Numbered from the stretch's first letter, positions 9,632 through 25,106 are shown. The stretch: 64,000 bases of DNA from Staphylococcus argenteus (GCF_000236925.1 NC_016941.1:1612001-1676000); one strand, 5' to 3'. The notes: generated from the letters alone by a model not told the origin. Made by a program: numbers and translations.

Positions 9632-11398
9632 TTAGTGACGAATTCGTAAAGAAAGTTCTTCTAATTGCTTATCAGATACTTCACCTGGTGCATTTGTTAA
9701 TAGACATGTAGCTGATGCAGTTTTCGGGAATGCAATAGTATCTCTCAAGTTTGTTCTATTAGTTAATAGCATAACTAATCGGTCTAATCCAAGGGCTATT
9801 CCGCCATGTGGAGGTGCACCATATTTGAATGCATCTAATAGGAAACCAAATTGTTCTTGTGCTTGTTCTTTAGTAAATCCAAGTACTTCAAACATTTTTT
9901 GTTGTAATTCACCATCATGAATTCTGATTGATCCTCCACCTAGTTCATATCCATTCAATACTATGTCGTATGCATTTGCTTCAGCTTTTTCAGGAGCAGA
10001 ATCAAGTTTAGCAATATCAGCTTCTTTAGGAGATGTAAATGGATGATGTGCTGCTACATAGCGTTTTGCATCTTCATCATATTCTAATAAAGGCCAATCA
10101 GTCACCCATAAGAAGTTTAATTTAGATTCATCTATTAATCCTAATTCTTTAGCAAGTTTCACACGTAAAGCACCTAAACTTTGTGCTACAACATTTGGCT
10201 TATCTGCAACAAACATAACTAAGTCTCCAGCTTCAGCACCAGTTAATGAACGTAAAGTTTCAACGTTTTCCGCTTCAAAGAAACGTCCAATCGGGCCTGT
10301 TAAACCTTCTTCAACAACTTTAACCCACGCTAATCCTTTAGCACCATAAATGTTTACAAATTCAGTTAATGCATCCATATCTTTACGAGTATATTGTTCA
10401 GCTGCACCTTTTGCAACAATTGCTTTAATTTCACCATTATTTTCAACAGTATCTCTAAATACTTTGAAGTCCATATCGCGTCCTAATTGTGAAACATCAA
10501 TTAATTCCATATCAAAACGTGTATCTGGTTTATCTGAACCGAAGCGACGCATTGCTTCTTTATAAGTCATTCTTGGGAACGCGTCATTAATTTCAACGCC
10601 TTTTACTTCTTTAACAACTTTTTTAAGCATTTCTTCACCCATCAACATCACATCTTCTTGATCAACGAAACTCATTTCGATATCGACTTGTGTAAATTCA
10701 GGTTGACGATCTGCACGTAAATCTTCGTCACGGAAGCATTTTACGATTTGGTAGTATTTGTCAAATCCACTAATCATCAATAATTGCTTAAATAATTGTG
10801 GTGATTGAGGTAAAGCATAAAATTCACCATCATGGACACGAGATGGTACTAAATAGTCACGTGCACCTTCAGGCGTTGACTTTGTTAATACAGGTGTTTC
10901 AATATCAAAGAACCCTTCATCATCCAAATATTGACGAATAGAACGTGTAATTTGATGTCTCATTTTAAATGTTTGAGCCAATTCTTGACGACGTAAATCT
11001 AAATAACGATATTTCAATCGAATATTTTCATCAACGTTTACATTTTCTTCATTTATTGAAAATGGTGGTGTCTCTGATTTATTAATAACTTTAATATTTG
11101 AAACTTGTACTTCAACTTGTCCAGTTTTTATTTTAGGGTTCACCGTTTCAGCATCACGCTTAGTAACTGTACCTTTTACTTCTACTACATATTCAGAACG
11201 TACTGTCTCAGCAATTTTTAATGCTTCCTCTGAAAATGCGGGATTGAATACGATTTGTACAATACCTTCTCTATCTCTTAAGTCAACAAAAATCAATCCG
11301 CCTAAGTCACGACGATTGTTAACCCATCCTTTTAATGTAATTTCCTGTCCTAATAATGTCTCAGTAACTAATCCACAATAAGTTGTTCTCTTACTCAT
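9632..11398 (-). CDS. aspS: aspartate--tRNA ligase
   Basis: A 588-residue class IIb synthetase charging tRNA-Asp. It has the N-terminal OB anticodon-binding domain (residues 1-105, with [20 protein letters not shown]), class II motif 2 around [18 protein letters not shown] (near 220), the bacterial GAD insertion (about 300-410) and motif 3 [13 protein letters not shown] near residue 535. Length is normal for bacterial AspRS. It follows hisS by 15 nt and so is read from the same T-box controlled transcript. No clear terminator is seen before the 6S RNA gene. Confidence 0.97.
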   Translation of the reverse strand: MSKRTTYCGLVTETLLGQEITLKGWVNNRRDLGGLIFVDLRDREGIVQIVFNPAFSEEALKIAETVRSEYVVEVKGTVTKRDAETVNPKIKTGQVEVQVSNIKVINKSETPPFSINEENVNVDENIRLKYRYLDLRRQELAQTFKMRHQITRSIRQYLDDEGFFDIETPVLTKSTPEGARDYLVPSRVHDGEFYALPQSPQLFKQLLMISGFDKYYQIVKCFRDEDLRADRQPEFTQVDIEMSFVDQEDVMLMGEEMLKKVVKEVKGVEINDAFPRMTYKEAMRRFGSDKPDTRFDMELIDVSQLGRDMDFKVFRDTVENNGEIKAIVAKGAAEQYTRKDMDALTEFVNIYGAKGLAWVKVVEEGLTGPIGRFFEAENVETLRSLTGAEAGDLVMFVADKPNVVAQSLGALRVKLAKELGLIDESKLNFLWVTDWPLLEYDEDAKRYVAAHHPFTSPKEADIAKLDSAPEKAEANAYDIVLNGYELGGGSIRIHDGELQQKMFEVLGFTKEQAQEQFGFLLDAFKYGAPPHGGIALGLDRLVMLLTNRTNLRDTIAFPKTASATCLLTNAPGEVSDKQLEELSLRIRH

Positions 11399-11413
11399 AA
11401 TATAACGCCCTCT

Positions 11414-12676
11414 CTACTTCTTAAAATAATCGACTAATGTGTCTAATTCAATCGTTTCAGATTCACCAGTTGTCATATTTTTAACATTGATTTTATTATT
11501 TTCTAACTCTTGATCGCCAATGACGATAGTATGCTTAGCTCCCAATCTATCTGCTTGCTTCATTTGACCTTTAATTTTTCGTTTTAAGTAATCTTTATCA
11601 GCTTTAATGCCATTATGTCTCAAATGATTTAATAATTTAACAGCATAGCGATCTGCTTGATCACCCATTGTTACTACGAATAAATCTAAATTTTCTTCAA
11701 TTTCAAGGTCAATACCTTCTTCTTCTAGTGCAAGTAATAAACGTTCTATACTTAAGGCAAAACCAATACCTGTTTCACTTGGTCCATCTAGTAATTCTAA
11801 TAATCCATTATAACGACCACCACCACATAGTGTTGTGATTGCACCATCATAATTCGGATTATCCATCATTAGCTCGAAAGCCGTATGTGTGTAATAGTCC
11901 AAACCGCGCACTAAATTAGGATCCTCAACATATGGAATACCTAAATCATCTAAGTAAGTTTTTACTTGTTCATAATATGCTTTGGATTCTTTATTTAAGA
12001 AATCAGTGATTCTAGGTGCGGTTTTAACCGCTTCTTTATCACGATCAACTTTGCAGTCTAAAATTCGCATTGGATTAGTGTGTAAACGTGATTGACAATC
12101 CGAACAAAATTCATCAATCACAGGTTCAAAATGTTTTACTAAAGCTTCGTTATATTCTTTACGAGATTCCATGTCCCCAACACTATTAATAACTAGCTTT
12201 AAATGTTTTAATCCAAATGATTGATAAATGTGCATAACCATTGCCAATACTTCTGCATCTACACTTGGGTTTTCAGCTCCAATTGCTTCTACACCAAATT
12301 GACTAAACTGGCGATAACGACCTTTTTGTTTACGCTCATATCTAAACATTGGCCCATTATAATATAATTTTATTGGTTGATTTGGATTTCCTTGCATTTT
12401 ATGTTCAATATACGAACGCACAACAGCAGCTGTTCCCTCAGGTCTTAATGTAATACTTCTGTCACCTTTATCTTTAAATGTATACATTTCCTTCTGTACA
12501 ACATCGGTAGAATCGCCGACTCCTCTAGCAAAAAGATCTGTACTTTCAAAGATTGGCGTTCTTATTTCTTTATAATTGTAAAATGTCATTAATTCATCTA
12601 ATTTATTTTCGATGTAACGCCACTTTTTCGATTCTTCAGGTAAAATATCCTGCGTTCCTCTAGGTATTTTAATCAT
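11414..12676 (-). CDS. hisS: histidine--tRNA ligase
   Basis: A 420-residue class II synthetase charging tRNA-His. The N-terminal IPRGTQDILPEE, the motif 2 region GPMFRYERKQKGRYRQFSQ (near 108-127), the histidine motif LVRGLDYYTHTAFEL (near 257) and motif 3 GIGFALSIERLLLAL are all visible, with an anticodon-binding domain after residue 325. It is the first gene of hisS-aspS and lies behind a T-box leader ending about 90 nt upstream, so expression should rise when tRNA charging falls. Confidence 0.97.
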   Translation of the reverse strand: MIKIPRGTQDILPEESKKWRYIENKLDELMTFYNYKEIRTPIFESTDLFARGVGDSTDVVQKEMYTFKDKGDRSITLRPEGTAAVVRSYIEHKMQGNPNQPIKLYYNGPMFRYERKQKGRYRQFSQFGVEAIGAENPSVDAEVLAMVMHIYQSFGLKHLKLVINSVGDMESRKEYNEALVKHFEPVIDEFCSDCQSRLHTNPMRILDCKVDRDKEAVKTAPRITDFLNKESKAYYEQVKTYLDDLGIPYVEDPNLVRGLDYYTHTAFELMMDNPNYDGAITTLCGGGRYNGLLELLDGPSETGIGFALSIERLLLALEEEGIDLEIEENLDLFVVTMGDQADRYAVKLLNHLRHNGIKADKDYLKRKIKGQMKQADRLGAKHTIVIGDQELENNKINVKNMTTGESETIELDTLVDYFKK

Positions 12677-12767
12677 TTTGACATCTCCCTTGGCAAATTA
12701 TTTTTTCATTACCTTTTCTTACTCTAAACAATAAAGGTTTACACTTTATATTCGTTTTATTTTAAAA

Positions 12768-13082
12768 ATTAAAAAAGCCCTTGCACAGTTTATAACTGTA
12801 CAAGGGACGAATATCCGTGTTGCCACCCTTATTGATTTAATAGTTTCTCTTACAACTGCTACTTAACGCTACAATCATAAAAAGTTATTAAACCCACTCA
12901 AAACGTTTAACGTACGTTCAACGGCTTTACTTTCATAAAGCACCTTTTCTTGTGTTCAATGTATTAAACTACTCAGTATAATCTTTCAGTCTAGGGATTA
13001 TATTCCTGCACAATCTTCAATAGATTGCTACCTATTTCATTTAACATTTCAAGAATATTAACGGTTTTAGTTATAAAATTCA
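12768..13082 (-). promoter_or_regulatory. T-box riboswitch leader of hisS-aspS
   Basis: The reverse strand carries the T-box core AAGGGTGGCAACACGG (about 12815-12830), followed by a terminator with stem CCCTTGTACAGTT/AACTGTGCAAGGG and a T-run (12772-12806). Stem I lies at the distal end (AGGTAGCAATCTATTG region near 13015-13032). A GAA-CAC-A sequence, with CAC at 12952-12954, fits the usual context of the specifier and would read histidine; I infer this by eye. Uncharged tRNA-His would bind the specifier and the TGGC-type bulge and block termination. Confidence 0.88.
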
Positions 13083-13088
13083 ATATCA

Positions 13089-13117
13089 ATGATAACTAGT
13101 TTCACATGTTTTTGCAA
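13089..13117 (-). promoter_or_regulatory. promoter of the hisS T-box transcript
   Basis: TTGCAA (13112-13117), 17 nt spacer, TATCAT (13089-13094) on the reverse strand, just after the lytH stop side. It would start RNA near 13082 at the expected distance from Stem I. Confidence 0.55.
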
Positions 13118-13120
13118 GCC

Positions 13121-13996
13121 CTATGCTGAAAAATAAAATTTCAGACCGTCTACAATAGCTTGTTCTAATATCTGTCTATGTAATTGATCTTTAATCATTG
13201 TTTCGTCAGTTGGATTACTAATATAACCTAATTCTAATAACACTGCAGGAACTTTAGTTTGTCTTAAAACTTGATAGTTCTCTTGTCTTGATCCACGATT
13301 AGAAAGCAATCCCTTTTTTTGAATCGTGGCATCTAATGTGTCTGCTAAAGCTCTTTGATTTTCATGATACCAATAGACTGTCATTCCATTTGCATTTGAT
13401 GATTCTAATGCATCATTATGTATACTTATATAGGCATCGCCTTTAATATCACGATTTTCTAATGAAACGTATGTATCGTCAGTTCTTGTCATTTTAACTG
13501 TCGCGCCTTCTTTTTCTAAAGTACGCTGCAACTCTTTCGCCGTTTTTAGTGTATAGTCTTTTTCTAAACTTTTATATTTAGTATTGCTTGAAGCACCCTG
13601 GTCACTTCCTCCATGACCAGGATCAAGCACTATCGTTTTGCCTTGCAAAGGATTCTTTTCTTTAGTGTTATCTGCAACAATATCTAAATTCGTATGCCAA
13701 CCAGCTATCCAACCTTTTTCATTACCGGAAGCATCTTCAACTTCAATCCATTTGCCTACTTTACCTATCTTTTTAAAATGGTCACCTTTTTCAACTTTGT
13801 ATATGACTGGATACGCAGCATTTGGACCTGTACGTAATTCAGCATTTTCAGTGATTGTTATATTACCACTATCTTCACTATTACTGTTTAATAGTAGAAA
13901 TAAAAAGATGATAAATAAGATAAAGGCAATTACTACTATTAGAGTACGTTTGTTTTTAAGACCCCTTTTAGATAACCATGCCTCTATTTTTTTCAT
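13121..13996 (-). CDS. lytH: N-acetylmuramoyl-L-alanine amidase LytH
   Basis: A 291-residue membrane-anchored amidase. A single hydrophobic segment (about residues 19-37) follows a basic N-terminus, then a bacterial SH3 domain (about 46-107, with [16 protein letters not shown]) and an amidase_3 domain (about 120-290). Zinc ligands are visible in [15 protein letters not shown] and ISIHNDA, and the catalytic glutamate in LLELGYISN. In S. aureus LytH removes stem peptides from nascent peptidoglycan and is activated by the membrane protein ActH, controlling where the wall is built. Its start overlaps the dtd stop by 4 nt (ATGA). Confidence 0.94.
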   Translation of the reverse strand: MKKIEAWLSKRGLKNKRTLIVVIAFILFIIFLFLLLNSNSEDSGNITITENAELRTGPNAAYPVIYKVEKGDHFKKIGKVGKWIEVEDASGNEKGWIAGWHTNLDIVADNTKEKNPLQGKTIVLDPGHGGSDQGASSNTKYKSLEKDYTLKTAKELQRTLEKEGATVKMTRTDDTYVSLENRDIKGDAYISIHNDALESSNANGMTVYWYHENQRALADTLDATIQKKGLLSNRGSRQENYQVLRQTKVPAVLLELGYISNPTDETMIKDQLHRQILEQAIVDGLKFYFSA

Positions 13997-14445
13997 TGAA
14001 TTTTGCCATCCTGACTTTCATAAATAATCGTTACTGGACCGTCATTATTAATATTTACATTCATGTGCGTTCCAAATTCACCAGTTTTCACAGTTAATCC
14101 ATATGATCTTAACGCATCGTTAAAATATTCATAAATTTTTACTGCCTCATCAGGATTTTTAGAATTGGAAAATCCTGGACGGTTACCTTTTTTAACATCT
14201 GCATAGAGTGTAAATTGTGAAACTGATAATACTTCACCGTTCATTTGTTGGATATTAAAATTCAATTTATCATTGTCATCTTCAAATAACCTAGCATTTG
14301 CAATTTTTTTAGCAATAACATCTGCGTCTTGTTCTGTCGAATCTTGACCAATACCAACCAATAAGCAATATCCCTTGCCGATATGATTATTGATTGAATT
14401 ATTTGTCACCGATGCCTCTTTTACTCTTTGCACAACTACTTTCAT
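13993..14445 (-). CDS. dtd: D-aminoacyl-tRNA deacylase
   Basis: A 150-residue protein that removes D-amino acids (and mischarged glycine) from tRNA. It begins [13 protein letters not shown] and carries the two family motifs [10 protein letters not shown] (near residue 77) and the C-terminal cross-subunit GPVT segment ([12 protein letters not shown] near 135-147). The start is set at ATG 14445 because AGAGGTG lies 6 nt before it; the open frame extends seven codons further. It is packed between rel (11 nt) and lytH (ATGA overlap) and so belongs to that operon. Confidence 0.96.
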   Translation of the reverse strand: MKVVVQRVKEASVTNNSINNHIGKGYCLLVGIGQDSTEQDADVIAKKIANARLFEDDNDKLNFNIQQMNGEVLSVSQFTLYADVKKGNRPGFSNSKNPDEAVKIYEYFNDALRSYGLTVKTGEFGTHMNVNINNDGPVTIIYESQDGKIQ

Positions 14446-14456
14446 ATTTTGCACCT

Positions 14457-16682
<2,226 letters not shown>

Positions 16683-16959
16683 TTAAACAATGATTTTGAT
16701 GATTACGTTGAATAGTCATTTCCCCACATAAATCATACATTCGTCGACGATAAATAATTATCCTGTCGTCATTAATCGTAATCATAATTTTACTTGAGTG
16801 AGTTTAATTTGTATACTATTCCTACTTTTAAAACTTTTACAAAAATTCATCGTAAATCAACTGTTTCATTTTTTAAATATTAGTTCTATGATACTACAAT
16901 TTATGAAATAAATAAACGATGATATTAAGGTATAATGCTCAATCTTCTAACATTTTCAG

Positions 16960-16989
16960 TATATAAAAAATCCTATCATCTAATGTCAA
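16960..16989 (-). promoter_or_regulatory. sigma-A promoter upstream of rel
   Basis: TTGACA (16984-16989) and TATATA (16960-16965) with an 18-nt spacer on the reverse strand. The resulting leader before rel would be about 305 nt long. The 16668-17066 interval contains no gene; a weak AATCCTA inverted pairing around 16966-17046 could end the apt transcript. Confidence 0.55.
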
Positions 16990-17066
16990 GAAATCGTGAA
17001 CAATATTTTATCATTTCATTCATTCTATAACATTCAATGTAGGATTTTATTTTATTATGCTATTAT

Positions 17067-17585
17067 TTACTCATCGTATGAGATTAAACTCATAACATCG
17101 TAATCTTTAATTTTTTCAATGCCGTTAAGATATTTTAATTCGATAATAAATGCAATACCAACAACGATACCACCTAATTTTTCAACTAATTTGATTGCCG
17201 CTTCAATCGTACCACCTGTTGCTAATAAATCATCTGTGATTAAAACACGTTGTCCTGGTTTAATAGCATCTTTATGCATTGTTAAAACATTTGTACCATA
17301 CTCCAAATCATATTCATAACGAATAACTTCTCGTGGCAATTTCCCTTCTTTTCTTACTGGTGCAAAACCAATTCCCATTGAATAAGCCACTGGACAACCT
17401 ATAATGAAACCACGCGCTTCAGGTCCAACAACGATATCTACGTTTCTATCTTTTGCATACTCAACAATTTTATCTGTTGCATAGCCATATGCTTCACCAT
17501 TATCCATAATAGTTGTTATATCTTTAAAACTTACACCTGGTTTCGGCCAGTCTTGTACCTCTGATACGTATTTCTTTAAATCCAT
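17067..17585 (-). CDS. apt: adenine phosphoribosyltransferase
   Basis: A 172-residue type I phosphoribosyltransferase that salvages adenine with PRPP to AMP. The PRPP-binding motif [13 protein letters not shown] is near residues 115-127, the purine-recognition segment [12 protein letters not shown] near 52-63, and the N-terminal [13 protein letters not shown] segment is typical. Start ATG at 17585 has an AGGAGG site. It follows recJ by 21 nt, the usual recJ-apt-rel order of Firmicutes. Confidence 0.97.
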   Translation of the reverse strand: MDLKKYVSEVQDWPKPGVSFKDITTIMDNGEAYGYATDKIVEYAKDRNVDIVVGPEARGFIIGCPVAYSMGIGFAPVRKEGKLPREVIRYEYDLEYGTNVLTMHKDAIKPGQRVLITDDLLATGGTIEAAIKLVEKLGGIVVGIAFIIELKYLNGIEKIKDYDVMSLISYDE

Positions 17586-17606
17586 TAATATTTCCTCCTA
17601 AATTGC

Positions 17607-19880
17607 TCACGACAATTGTGACTTTATCCAATTTTTTAATTCTGAAAAATCTTGATATAATAATTGCTTTTCTACATCCATACGTTGTTGTCTTAATTGA
17701 TATACTTTACTAGAATCGATTGCTCTTTTATCTGGTTGTTGATTAATGTAAATCGTACCATCTTCTTGTGTTATAAAGTTTAAATCTAAGAAAACTTTGA
17801 GCATGAATTTAAGTGCATCTGGTTTAACATTTAAATGCTGACACAATAACATACCATCTTGTTGAATATTTGTTTCTTGTTTAGTAATTAAAGCTTTATA
17901 ACATTTTTTAAAGACATTCATGTGAGGTATACCTTCGAAATAAATCGAATGACTATGCTGTAAAACTAAATAGAGTTGAGAAAATTGTAGCTGTCGTAAT
18001 GTACTTGACAAGTCATCCATAGAAGTTGGCAAATCTCTTAACACAACTTTATCCGACTGCTGATTAATTTCTTCCCCATAATAATATTCATTCGCATTTA
18101 CTTTATCACTTTTAGGATGAATAAGCACGACAATATTTTCATCATTTTCTGTAAAAGGTAAACTTTTTCTTTTACTTCGATAATCTAATATTTGTTGTTC
18201 ATTCATCGCTATATCTTGAATAATCAATTGTGGTGTTTGATTACCATTCCATTCATTGATTTGAACTGAACCCAAAATATTGATTGGTTGTTCATCTTGC
18301 AATTCTGTTTCTAAATGTCCATTTTGCCAAAATAATGCAGCTATATTACTTTCACCTAATGTCATTTTCAAGTGATTTTTTTGTTGACCAATTGCTTTAA
18401 CCGATGAAACTGATAAATCGTCCATTTCAAAAAGTGGTCTAGAAAAATCCGTTCCAAATGGTCGCAAACGATTCATATCGCGTATATTTTTAATTGTTAT
18501 ATCATTCTCTGTTAATAACACGTCTACTGTTTTTACAGGATCTAGTGATGTTGTTTCAGCTAAAGCATTCATCCATTCATTCAAACCTTTAGCTAACATA
18601 TCAACATTTTCGATATCCATCGTCATACCTGCAGCCATATGATGACCACCAAACTTAGCAATTAAATCTTGATGTGCTGATAATATTTCGAACATAGACA
18701 CTTGATCGATTGATCTCGCTGAACCCTTAGCATGATTTTGTTCTCTATCAATATTTAAAATAAGAGTCGGTAATGCATATGTTTCAACAATTTTCGACGC
18801 GACAATACCTAACACACCTTCATGCCAATTTTCTTTTGCTAGAAGAAGGAATAAATTCCCTGCTTTAACTTGTTCATCAGCCATTGCCATAGCTTCTTCA
18901 GTAATAGATGCAACAATATCTTTTCTTTCACGATTAAAGTGTTCAACCTGTTCTGCTAAAAATACAGCTTCTTCTTCGTCTTCTGTCATCAGTAATTCAC
19001 AAGCTAATGAAGCATCATCTAAACGCCCAACAGCATTTAATCTAGGTCCAATGATAAAGCCTATAGTCTCTTCATCGATGTGATCATTGTATCCCGCTTC
19101 TTGAAGCAATGCTTTAATAGATATTGGACAATTGTTATTTAATATTTTCAAACCTTGTTTCACAAGTGAACGATTTTCATCCGTTAACGAAACCAAGTCT
19201 GCAATAGTACCTATGGCTGCTAATGCTTTAAAATAGTCAGGTACATTTCCTATTAATGCTTGAGACAATTTATAAGCTACACCTGCACCACATAATTGTT
19301 GAAACGGATATTCAAATGATGGGTGCATCGGATGTACAATTGCGTATGCTTCTGGTAATGTTTTACCAATTTCATGGTGATCAGTAACAATTACATCAAC
19401 ACCAAGTTCTTGAACCATTTTAATTTCATTATGACCTTGTATACCATTATCAACTGTTATTATTAAAGAGATGCCTTCATCGTGTGCATTTCGAAATGCT
19501 AATTCGTTTGGACCATATCCTTCAGTAAAACGATTAGGTATATGCCAACCTACTTGTGCACCTAAAAGCTGTAATGTCGTAACTAAAATAGTCGTTGAAG
19601 TAACACCATCAGCGTCATAGTCACCATATACTAAGATTTTTTCATCATTAGATACCGCATTTTTAATTCTTTCAACGGCCTTACTCATGTCGCTTAATTG
19701 GTAAGGATCATGATTTATATCTATGTCCGCAATAATTGATTCAATATCATGTTCATCAATAATTGCCTTACTTTCTAATATTTTCTTCACAATTGGCGTC
19801 AATTTTAATTTAGATATTGTTTCTTCATTTATGTATTCAGTTGGTTTTGTTAATTTCCACTTATACTTTGGTTTTATCAT
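17607..19880 (-). CDS. recJ: single-stranded-DNA exonuclease RecJ
   Basis: A 757-residue DHH-family 5'-3' ssDNA exonuclease of recombination and mismatch repair. The catalytic motifs are visible in order: VYGDYDADGVTST (near 80), DNGIQG, VIVTDHHEIG (near 165), GAGVAYKL (near 197) and GPRLNAVGRL (near 278); the DHHA1 region has KFGGHHMAAGMT (near 410). Length fits the longer Gram-positive RecJ, with a C-terminal extension after about residue 560. It is upstream of apt in an apparent operon. Confidence 0.97.
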   Translation of the reverse strand: MIKPKYKWKLTKPTEYINEETISKLKLTPIVKKILESKAIIDEHDIESIIADIDINHDPYQLSDMSKAVERIKNAVSNDEKILVYGDYDADGVTSTTILVTTLQLLGAQVGWHIPNRFTEGYGPNELAFRNAHDEGISLIITVDNGIQGHNEIKMVQELGVDVIVTDHHEIGKTLPEAYAIVHPMHPSFEYPFQQLCGAGVAYKLSQALIGNVPDYFKALAAIGTIADLVSLTDENRSLVKQGLKILNNNCPISIKALLQEAGYNDHIDEETIGFIIGPRLNAVGRLDDASLACELLMTEDEEEAVFLAEQVEHFNRERKDIVASITEEAMAMADEQVKAGNLFLLLAKENWHEGVLGIVASKIVETYALPTLILNIDREQNHAKGSARSIDQVSMFEILSAHQDLIAKFGGHHMAAGMTMDIENVDMLAKGLNEWMNALAETTSLDPVKTVDVLLTENDITIKNIRDMNRLRPFGTDFSRPLFEMDDLSVSSVKAIGQQKNHLKMTLGESNIAALFWQNGHLETELQDEQPINILGSVQINEWNGNQTPQLIIQDIAMNEQQILDYRSKRKSLPFTENDENIVVLIHPKSDKVNANEYYYGEEINQQSDKVVLRDLPTSMDDLSSTLRQLQFSQLYLVLQHSHSIYFEGIPHMNVFKKCYKALITKQETNIQQDGMLLCQHLNVKPDALKFMLKVFLDLNFITQEDGTIYINQQPDKRAIDSSKVYQLRQQRMDVEKQLLYQDFSELKNWIKSQLS

Positions 19881-20033
19881 TTCTACGCCTCATTTCCAAA
19901 AGACATTATATCTAAAATTGCTATAAATAAAAAGCACTAATATAAATAATCAAGAGTTTAATTATATCATTTTTTTAAAAGTAGGTGTGATAAGTTAGAT
20001 TTATCTATTTTGTTAAATTCAAACAAAATAAAA

Positions 20034-20070
20034 AGCAGTGTCTGAACCTATACTGGTTCACAACACTGCT
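20034..20070 (-). terminator. secDF terminator
   Basis: The arms AGCAGTGT and ACACTGCT, with an inner TGAACC/GGTTCA stem, are followed on the reverse strand by a TTTTTATTTTG run just past the secDF stop. The rest of 19881-20083 holds only the recJ upstream region. Confidence 0.85.
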
Positions 20071-20083
20071 CTTATTATTAAAA

Positions 20084-22363
20084 TTATACTAATATCTTTT
20101 CGTCATTTGATTTTTTATCTTTATACACAACTAATTTGTGTTTTGGAGATTTTTTCAATTGACGTTTTTTCATCATTCCCCATAGAGGAACTGCTATAAA
20201 GATTGATGAGAACACACCAGAAATTAATCCGATAAATAATGCTAATGTAAAGTTAAATATTGTAGGCGCTCCAAAGAATAAGATAGCAACCACAACAACA
20301 ATTACTGTTAACACCGTATTGACTGAACGAGTCATTGTCTGTCTTATCGATCTATTAACGATATCGTCAATTTGTTCAGGTGTAGTAATAACTTTTATTT
20401 TCTGAAGGTTCTCACGTACACGGTCAAACGTAACAATTGTATCGTTAATTGAATAACCAACAATTGTAAGAACCGCTGCAATAAATGTTAAATCTACTTC
20501 AATTCTAAATAAACTAAAGATAGCAACGATTATGAATACGTCATGTAATAATGCCAATACTGATGACAGACCCATTCGCCATTCAAATCGTAATGACACA
20601 TAGATAATGATACCAATAGATGCATAGATTAACGCTAACATGGCATTTTTAGCTAATTCTTGTCCAATTATAGGTGATACAGTATTAATTTGAGGCGTGT
20701 CACCAAATTTTGATTTAATATTATCGCTCAACTTATTATCTTGAGCACGTGTTAAATCATCTTTAAATTGAACTGTTGCTACTTTATTATCTTTACCATT
20801 AATTTGAATTTGATCCGCCTTAAGTCCGCTATCTTTTACAACCTGTTCAACTTTTTGTTGTGAAATAGTTTGTTTTGATTGGAAATCTACACGTGTACCA
20901 CTTGAGAAATCAATACCTAAATTCAACTTGAAGATATAAAGAATAACCAATCCAACAACAACTATTAAAATACTCACACCAATTAATGGTTTTGCTAATT
21001 TAACAAAGTTCCATTTTTCAAATGATGTTTTAAGGTCGTGAACATCAACGCCTTCACTAATGTTATGTCTCTTATTCTTATTAACTCCAAACAACCAATA
21101 TTGATTTTTGAAGACGTTTGATGAAACTAATAATGATAATAAGAATCTTGATAAGAAGACTGCTGTAACAAAGATCATTAAGATACCTAATAATAACATA
21201 GTAGCAAAACCTTTAACTGAACTTTCACCGAAGAAGAATAATACTGCTGCGGCTATAACAGTTGTTAAGTTTGAGTCAAAGATTGTTAAGAATGAGCTCT
21301 TATTCGCTTTAGAAAAGGCTTGCTTAATCGTGCGTCCGATTCGAAGTTCATCTTTAATACGCTCATACATAATAATATTAGCATCGACGGCCATACCTAC
21401 ACCTAATACTAATGCTGCTAAGCCTGGCAGTGTAAGTACACCTGAAATGAAATTAAATGCAACTAATGTTAGATAGATGTATGTTGTTAAAGCAATAATT
21501 GCTACTAAACCAGGTAATCTGTAGAAACCTAACATGAATAGATAAATTAAAGCTACACCAATGAATGATGCAAATACAGTTTTATCTAATGCATCTTGTC
21601 CAAATTGAGCACCAACTGAATTTGAGTAAATTTCTTTTAAGTCAACTGGTAATGAACCTGCGTTTAACAATTCAGCAATTTGTTTAGCCTTTTTAACGCC
21701 TTCTTGCCCTTTAAATCCACCAGAGATTTCTACACTATCTGAGTTAATCGGTTGATCAACACTTGCTGCAGAAATAAATTTAGGATTTTTCTTTTGAGCT
21801 TCTTTTTTATAGCTGTCGCCTTTTTTGAAATCTAGCCAAACTACCATGACGTTGTCACGTTTTTTAGAGATTTCTTCAGTTACCTTTTTGAATTTATTTT
21901 TATCTTTAACTTTAAAAGTAACTGTTGGCTGGTTCGTTTCTTGTTTAAACTCTTGCTTTGCAGAGCCTTGCTTAATATCAGAACCATTTAATTTCACTTT
22001 ATCTTCGGCATCACGAATTGTTAAATTTGCTTGAGAAGATAAAATTTTACGTGCTTCGTTCTGGTCTGTTACACCAGCAAGTTGAACCCTAATTCGATTT
22101 GGTTCTTCAACTTGTATCTTAGGTTCAGAAACACCTAATACGTTTACACGATTTTCTAAAGTTTGCGCCGTTGATTGTAAAGCTTTTTTATCTATTTTAT
22201 CGCCCTTATGTAACGGGTCAACTTGATAAAGCACTTCAAATCCACCTTGCAAATCAAGTCCTAAATTGACATTCTTTACTACACTTTTATAAGTTGCAGC
22301 CATTCCGGCAAACAACAATACGACTAAAAGTAAGAATGCAATTATTCTACTACTTTTCTTCAC
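20084..22363 (-). CDS. secDF: fused protein translocase subunit SecDF
   Basis: A 759-residue membrane protein joining SecD and SecF in one chain, as in many Firmicutes. The SecD half has an N-terminal transmembrane helix, the large external P1 domain (about 35-245; DLQGGFEVLYQVD) and a bundle of membrane helices with GVGMAVDANIIMYERIKDE near residue 325. The SecF half begins near 450 and repeats the plan (GIDFSSGTRVDF; TIVGYSINDTIVTFDRVREN near 635). It uses the proton gradient to pull exported proteins after SecA. Separate terminators on both sides make it a single-gene unit. Confidence 0.97.
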   Translation of the reverse strand: MKKSSRIIAFLLLVVLLFAGMAATYKSVVKNVNLGLDLQGGFEVLYQVDPLHKGDKIDKKALQSTAQTLENRVNVLGVSEPKIQVEEPNRIRVQLAGVTDQNEARKILSSQANLTIRDAEDKVKLNGSDIKQGSAKQEFKQETNQPTVTFKVKDKNKFKKVTEEISKKRDNVMVVWLDFKKGDSYKKEAQKKNPKFISAASVDQPINSDSVEISGGFKGQEGVKKAKQIAELLNAGSLPVDLKEIYSNSVGAQFGQDALDKTVFASFIGVALIYLFMLGFYRLPGLVAIIALTTYIYLTLVAFNFISGVLTLPGLAALVLGVGMAVDANIIMYERIKDELRIGRTIKQAFSKANKSSFLTIFDSNLTTVIAAAVLFFFGESSVKGFATMLLLGILMIFVTAVFLSRFLLSLLVSSNVFKNQYWLFGVNKNKRHNISEGVDVHDLKTSFEKWNFVKLAKPLIGVSILIVVVGLVILYIFKLNLGIDFSSGTRVDFQSKQTISQQKVEQVVKDSGLKADQIQINGKDNKVATVQFKDDLTRAQDNKLSDNIKSKFGDTPQINTVSPIIGQELAKNAMLALIYASIGIIIYVSLRFEWRMGLSSVLALLHDVFIIVAIFSLFRIEVDLTFIAAVLTIVGYSINDTIVTFDRVRENLQKIKVITTPEQIDDIVNRSIRQTMTRSVNTVLTVIVVVVAILFFGAPTIFNFTLALFIGLISGVFSSIFIAVPLWGMMKKRQLKKSPKHKLVVYKDKKSNDEKILV

Positions 22364-22587
22364 ATGAACACCTCATTATTTACGTATGTATTTAGAATAC
22401 TTTAATACTATTTTATTACGCAAGTTAAATTTTTCTTACAAAATTTATTAGCCTTATACATATTAACATACTATAACTGCTAGTAAAATTAGACACGGTT
22501 ATATTTAATTTAAATTTAACAATTATTATGAATCACATTTTCTTTTTTTCGAATGCAAAAACAGTACAATACATTACAGCTAAATAT

Positions 22588-22624
22588 AAAAAGGGATGAA
22601 ACATAAATCGTTTCATCCCTTTTT
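22588..22624. terminator. terminator after yajC
   Basis: The arms AAAAAGGGATGAAAC and GTTTCATCCCTTTTT are perfect with a 7-nt loop and T-runs on both sides. It closes the ruvA-ruvB-queA-tgt-yajC transcript and isolates secDF. The 22364-22587 stretch is AT-rich and shows no gene. Confidence 0.9.
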
Positions 22625-22638
22625 ATTACCTCTTCATG

Positions 22639-22899
22639 TTATGAAGGGTCAACTTGTTTAATTGCTGGTTTTTCGAATGTTAATTCAGTACCATGACCGT
22701 TTACTGTAATTACAACAGTTGTTTCATCTACCGCTTTAACAGTACCTTTAATACCACCAATTGTAGTAATTCTTTGACCAGATTCAATGTTATTAATCAA
22801 CTCACGGTGCTGCTTAGCACGTTTTTGTTGTGGTCTGATCATTAAGAAATACATAACCGCAAAAATTACGACTATATATATAAGTAATGAAAATTGCAT
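22639..22899 (-). CDS. yajC: preprotein translocase subunit YajC
   Basis: An 86-residue protein with a single N-terminal membrane helix (about residues 4-21), then the YajC signature FLMIRPQQKRAKQHRE and the GGIKGTVKAVDETTVVI beta barrel-like domain. YajC associates with SecDF and the SecYEG channel; its deletion usually gives mild phenotypes. It follows tgt, a conserved pairing. Confidence 0.96.
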   Translation of the reverse strand: MQFSLLIYIVVIFAVMYFLMIRPQQKRAKQHRELINNIESGQRITTIGGIKGTVKAVDETTVVITVNGHGTELTFEKPAIKQVDPS

Positions 22900-22917
22900 T
22901 TTGTACGCTCCTCTTGC

Positions 22918-25105
<2,188 letters not shown>

Positions 25106-25106
25106 G

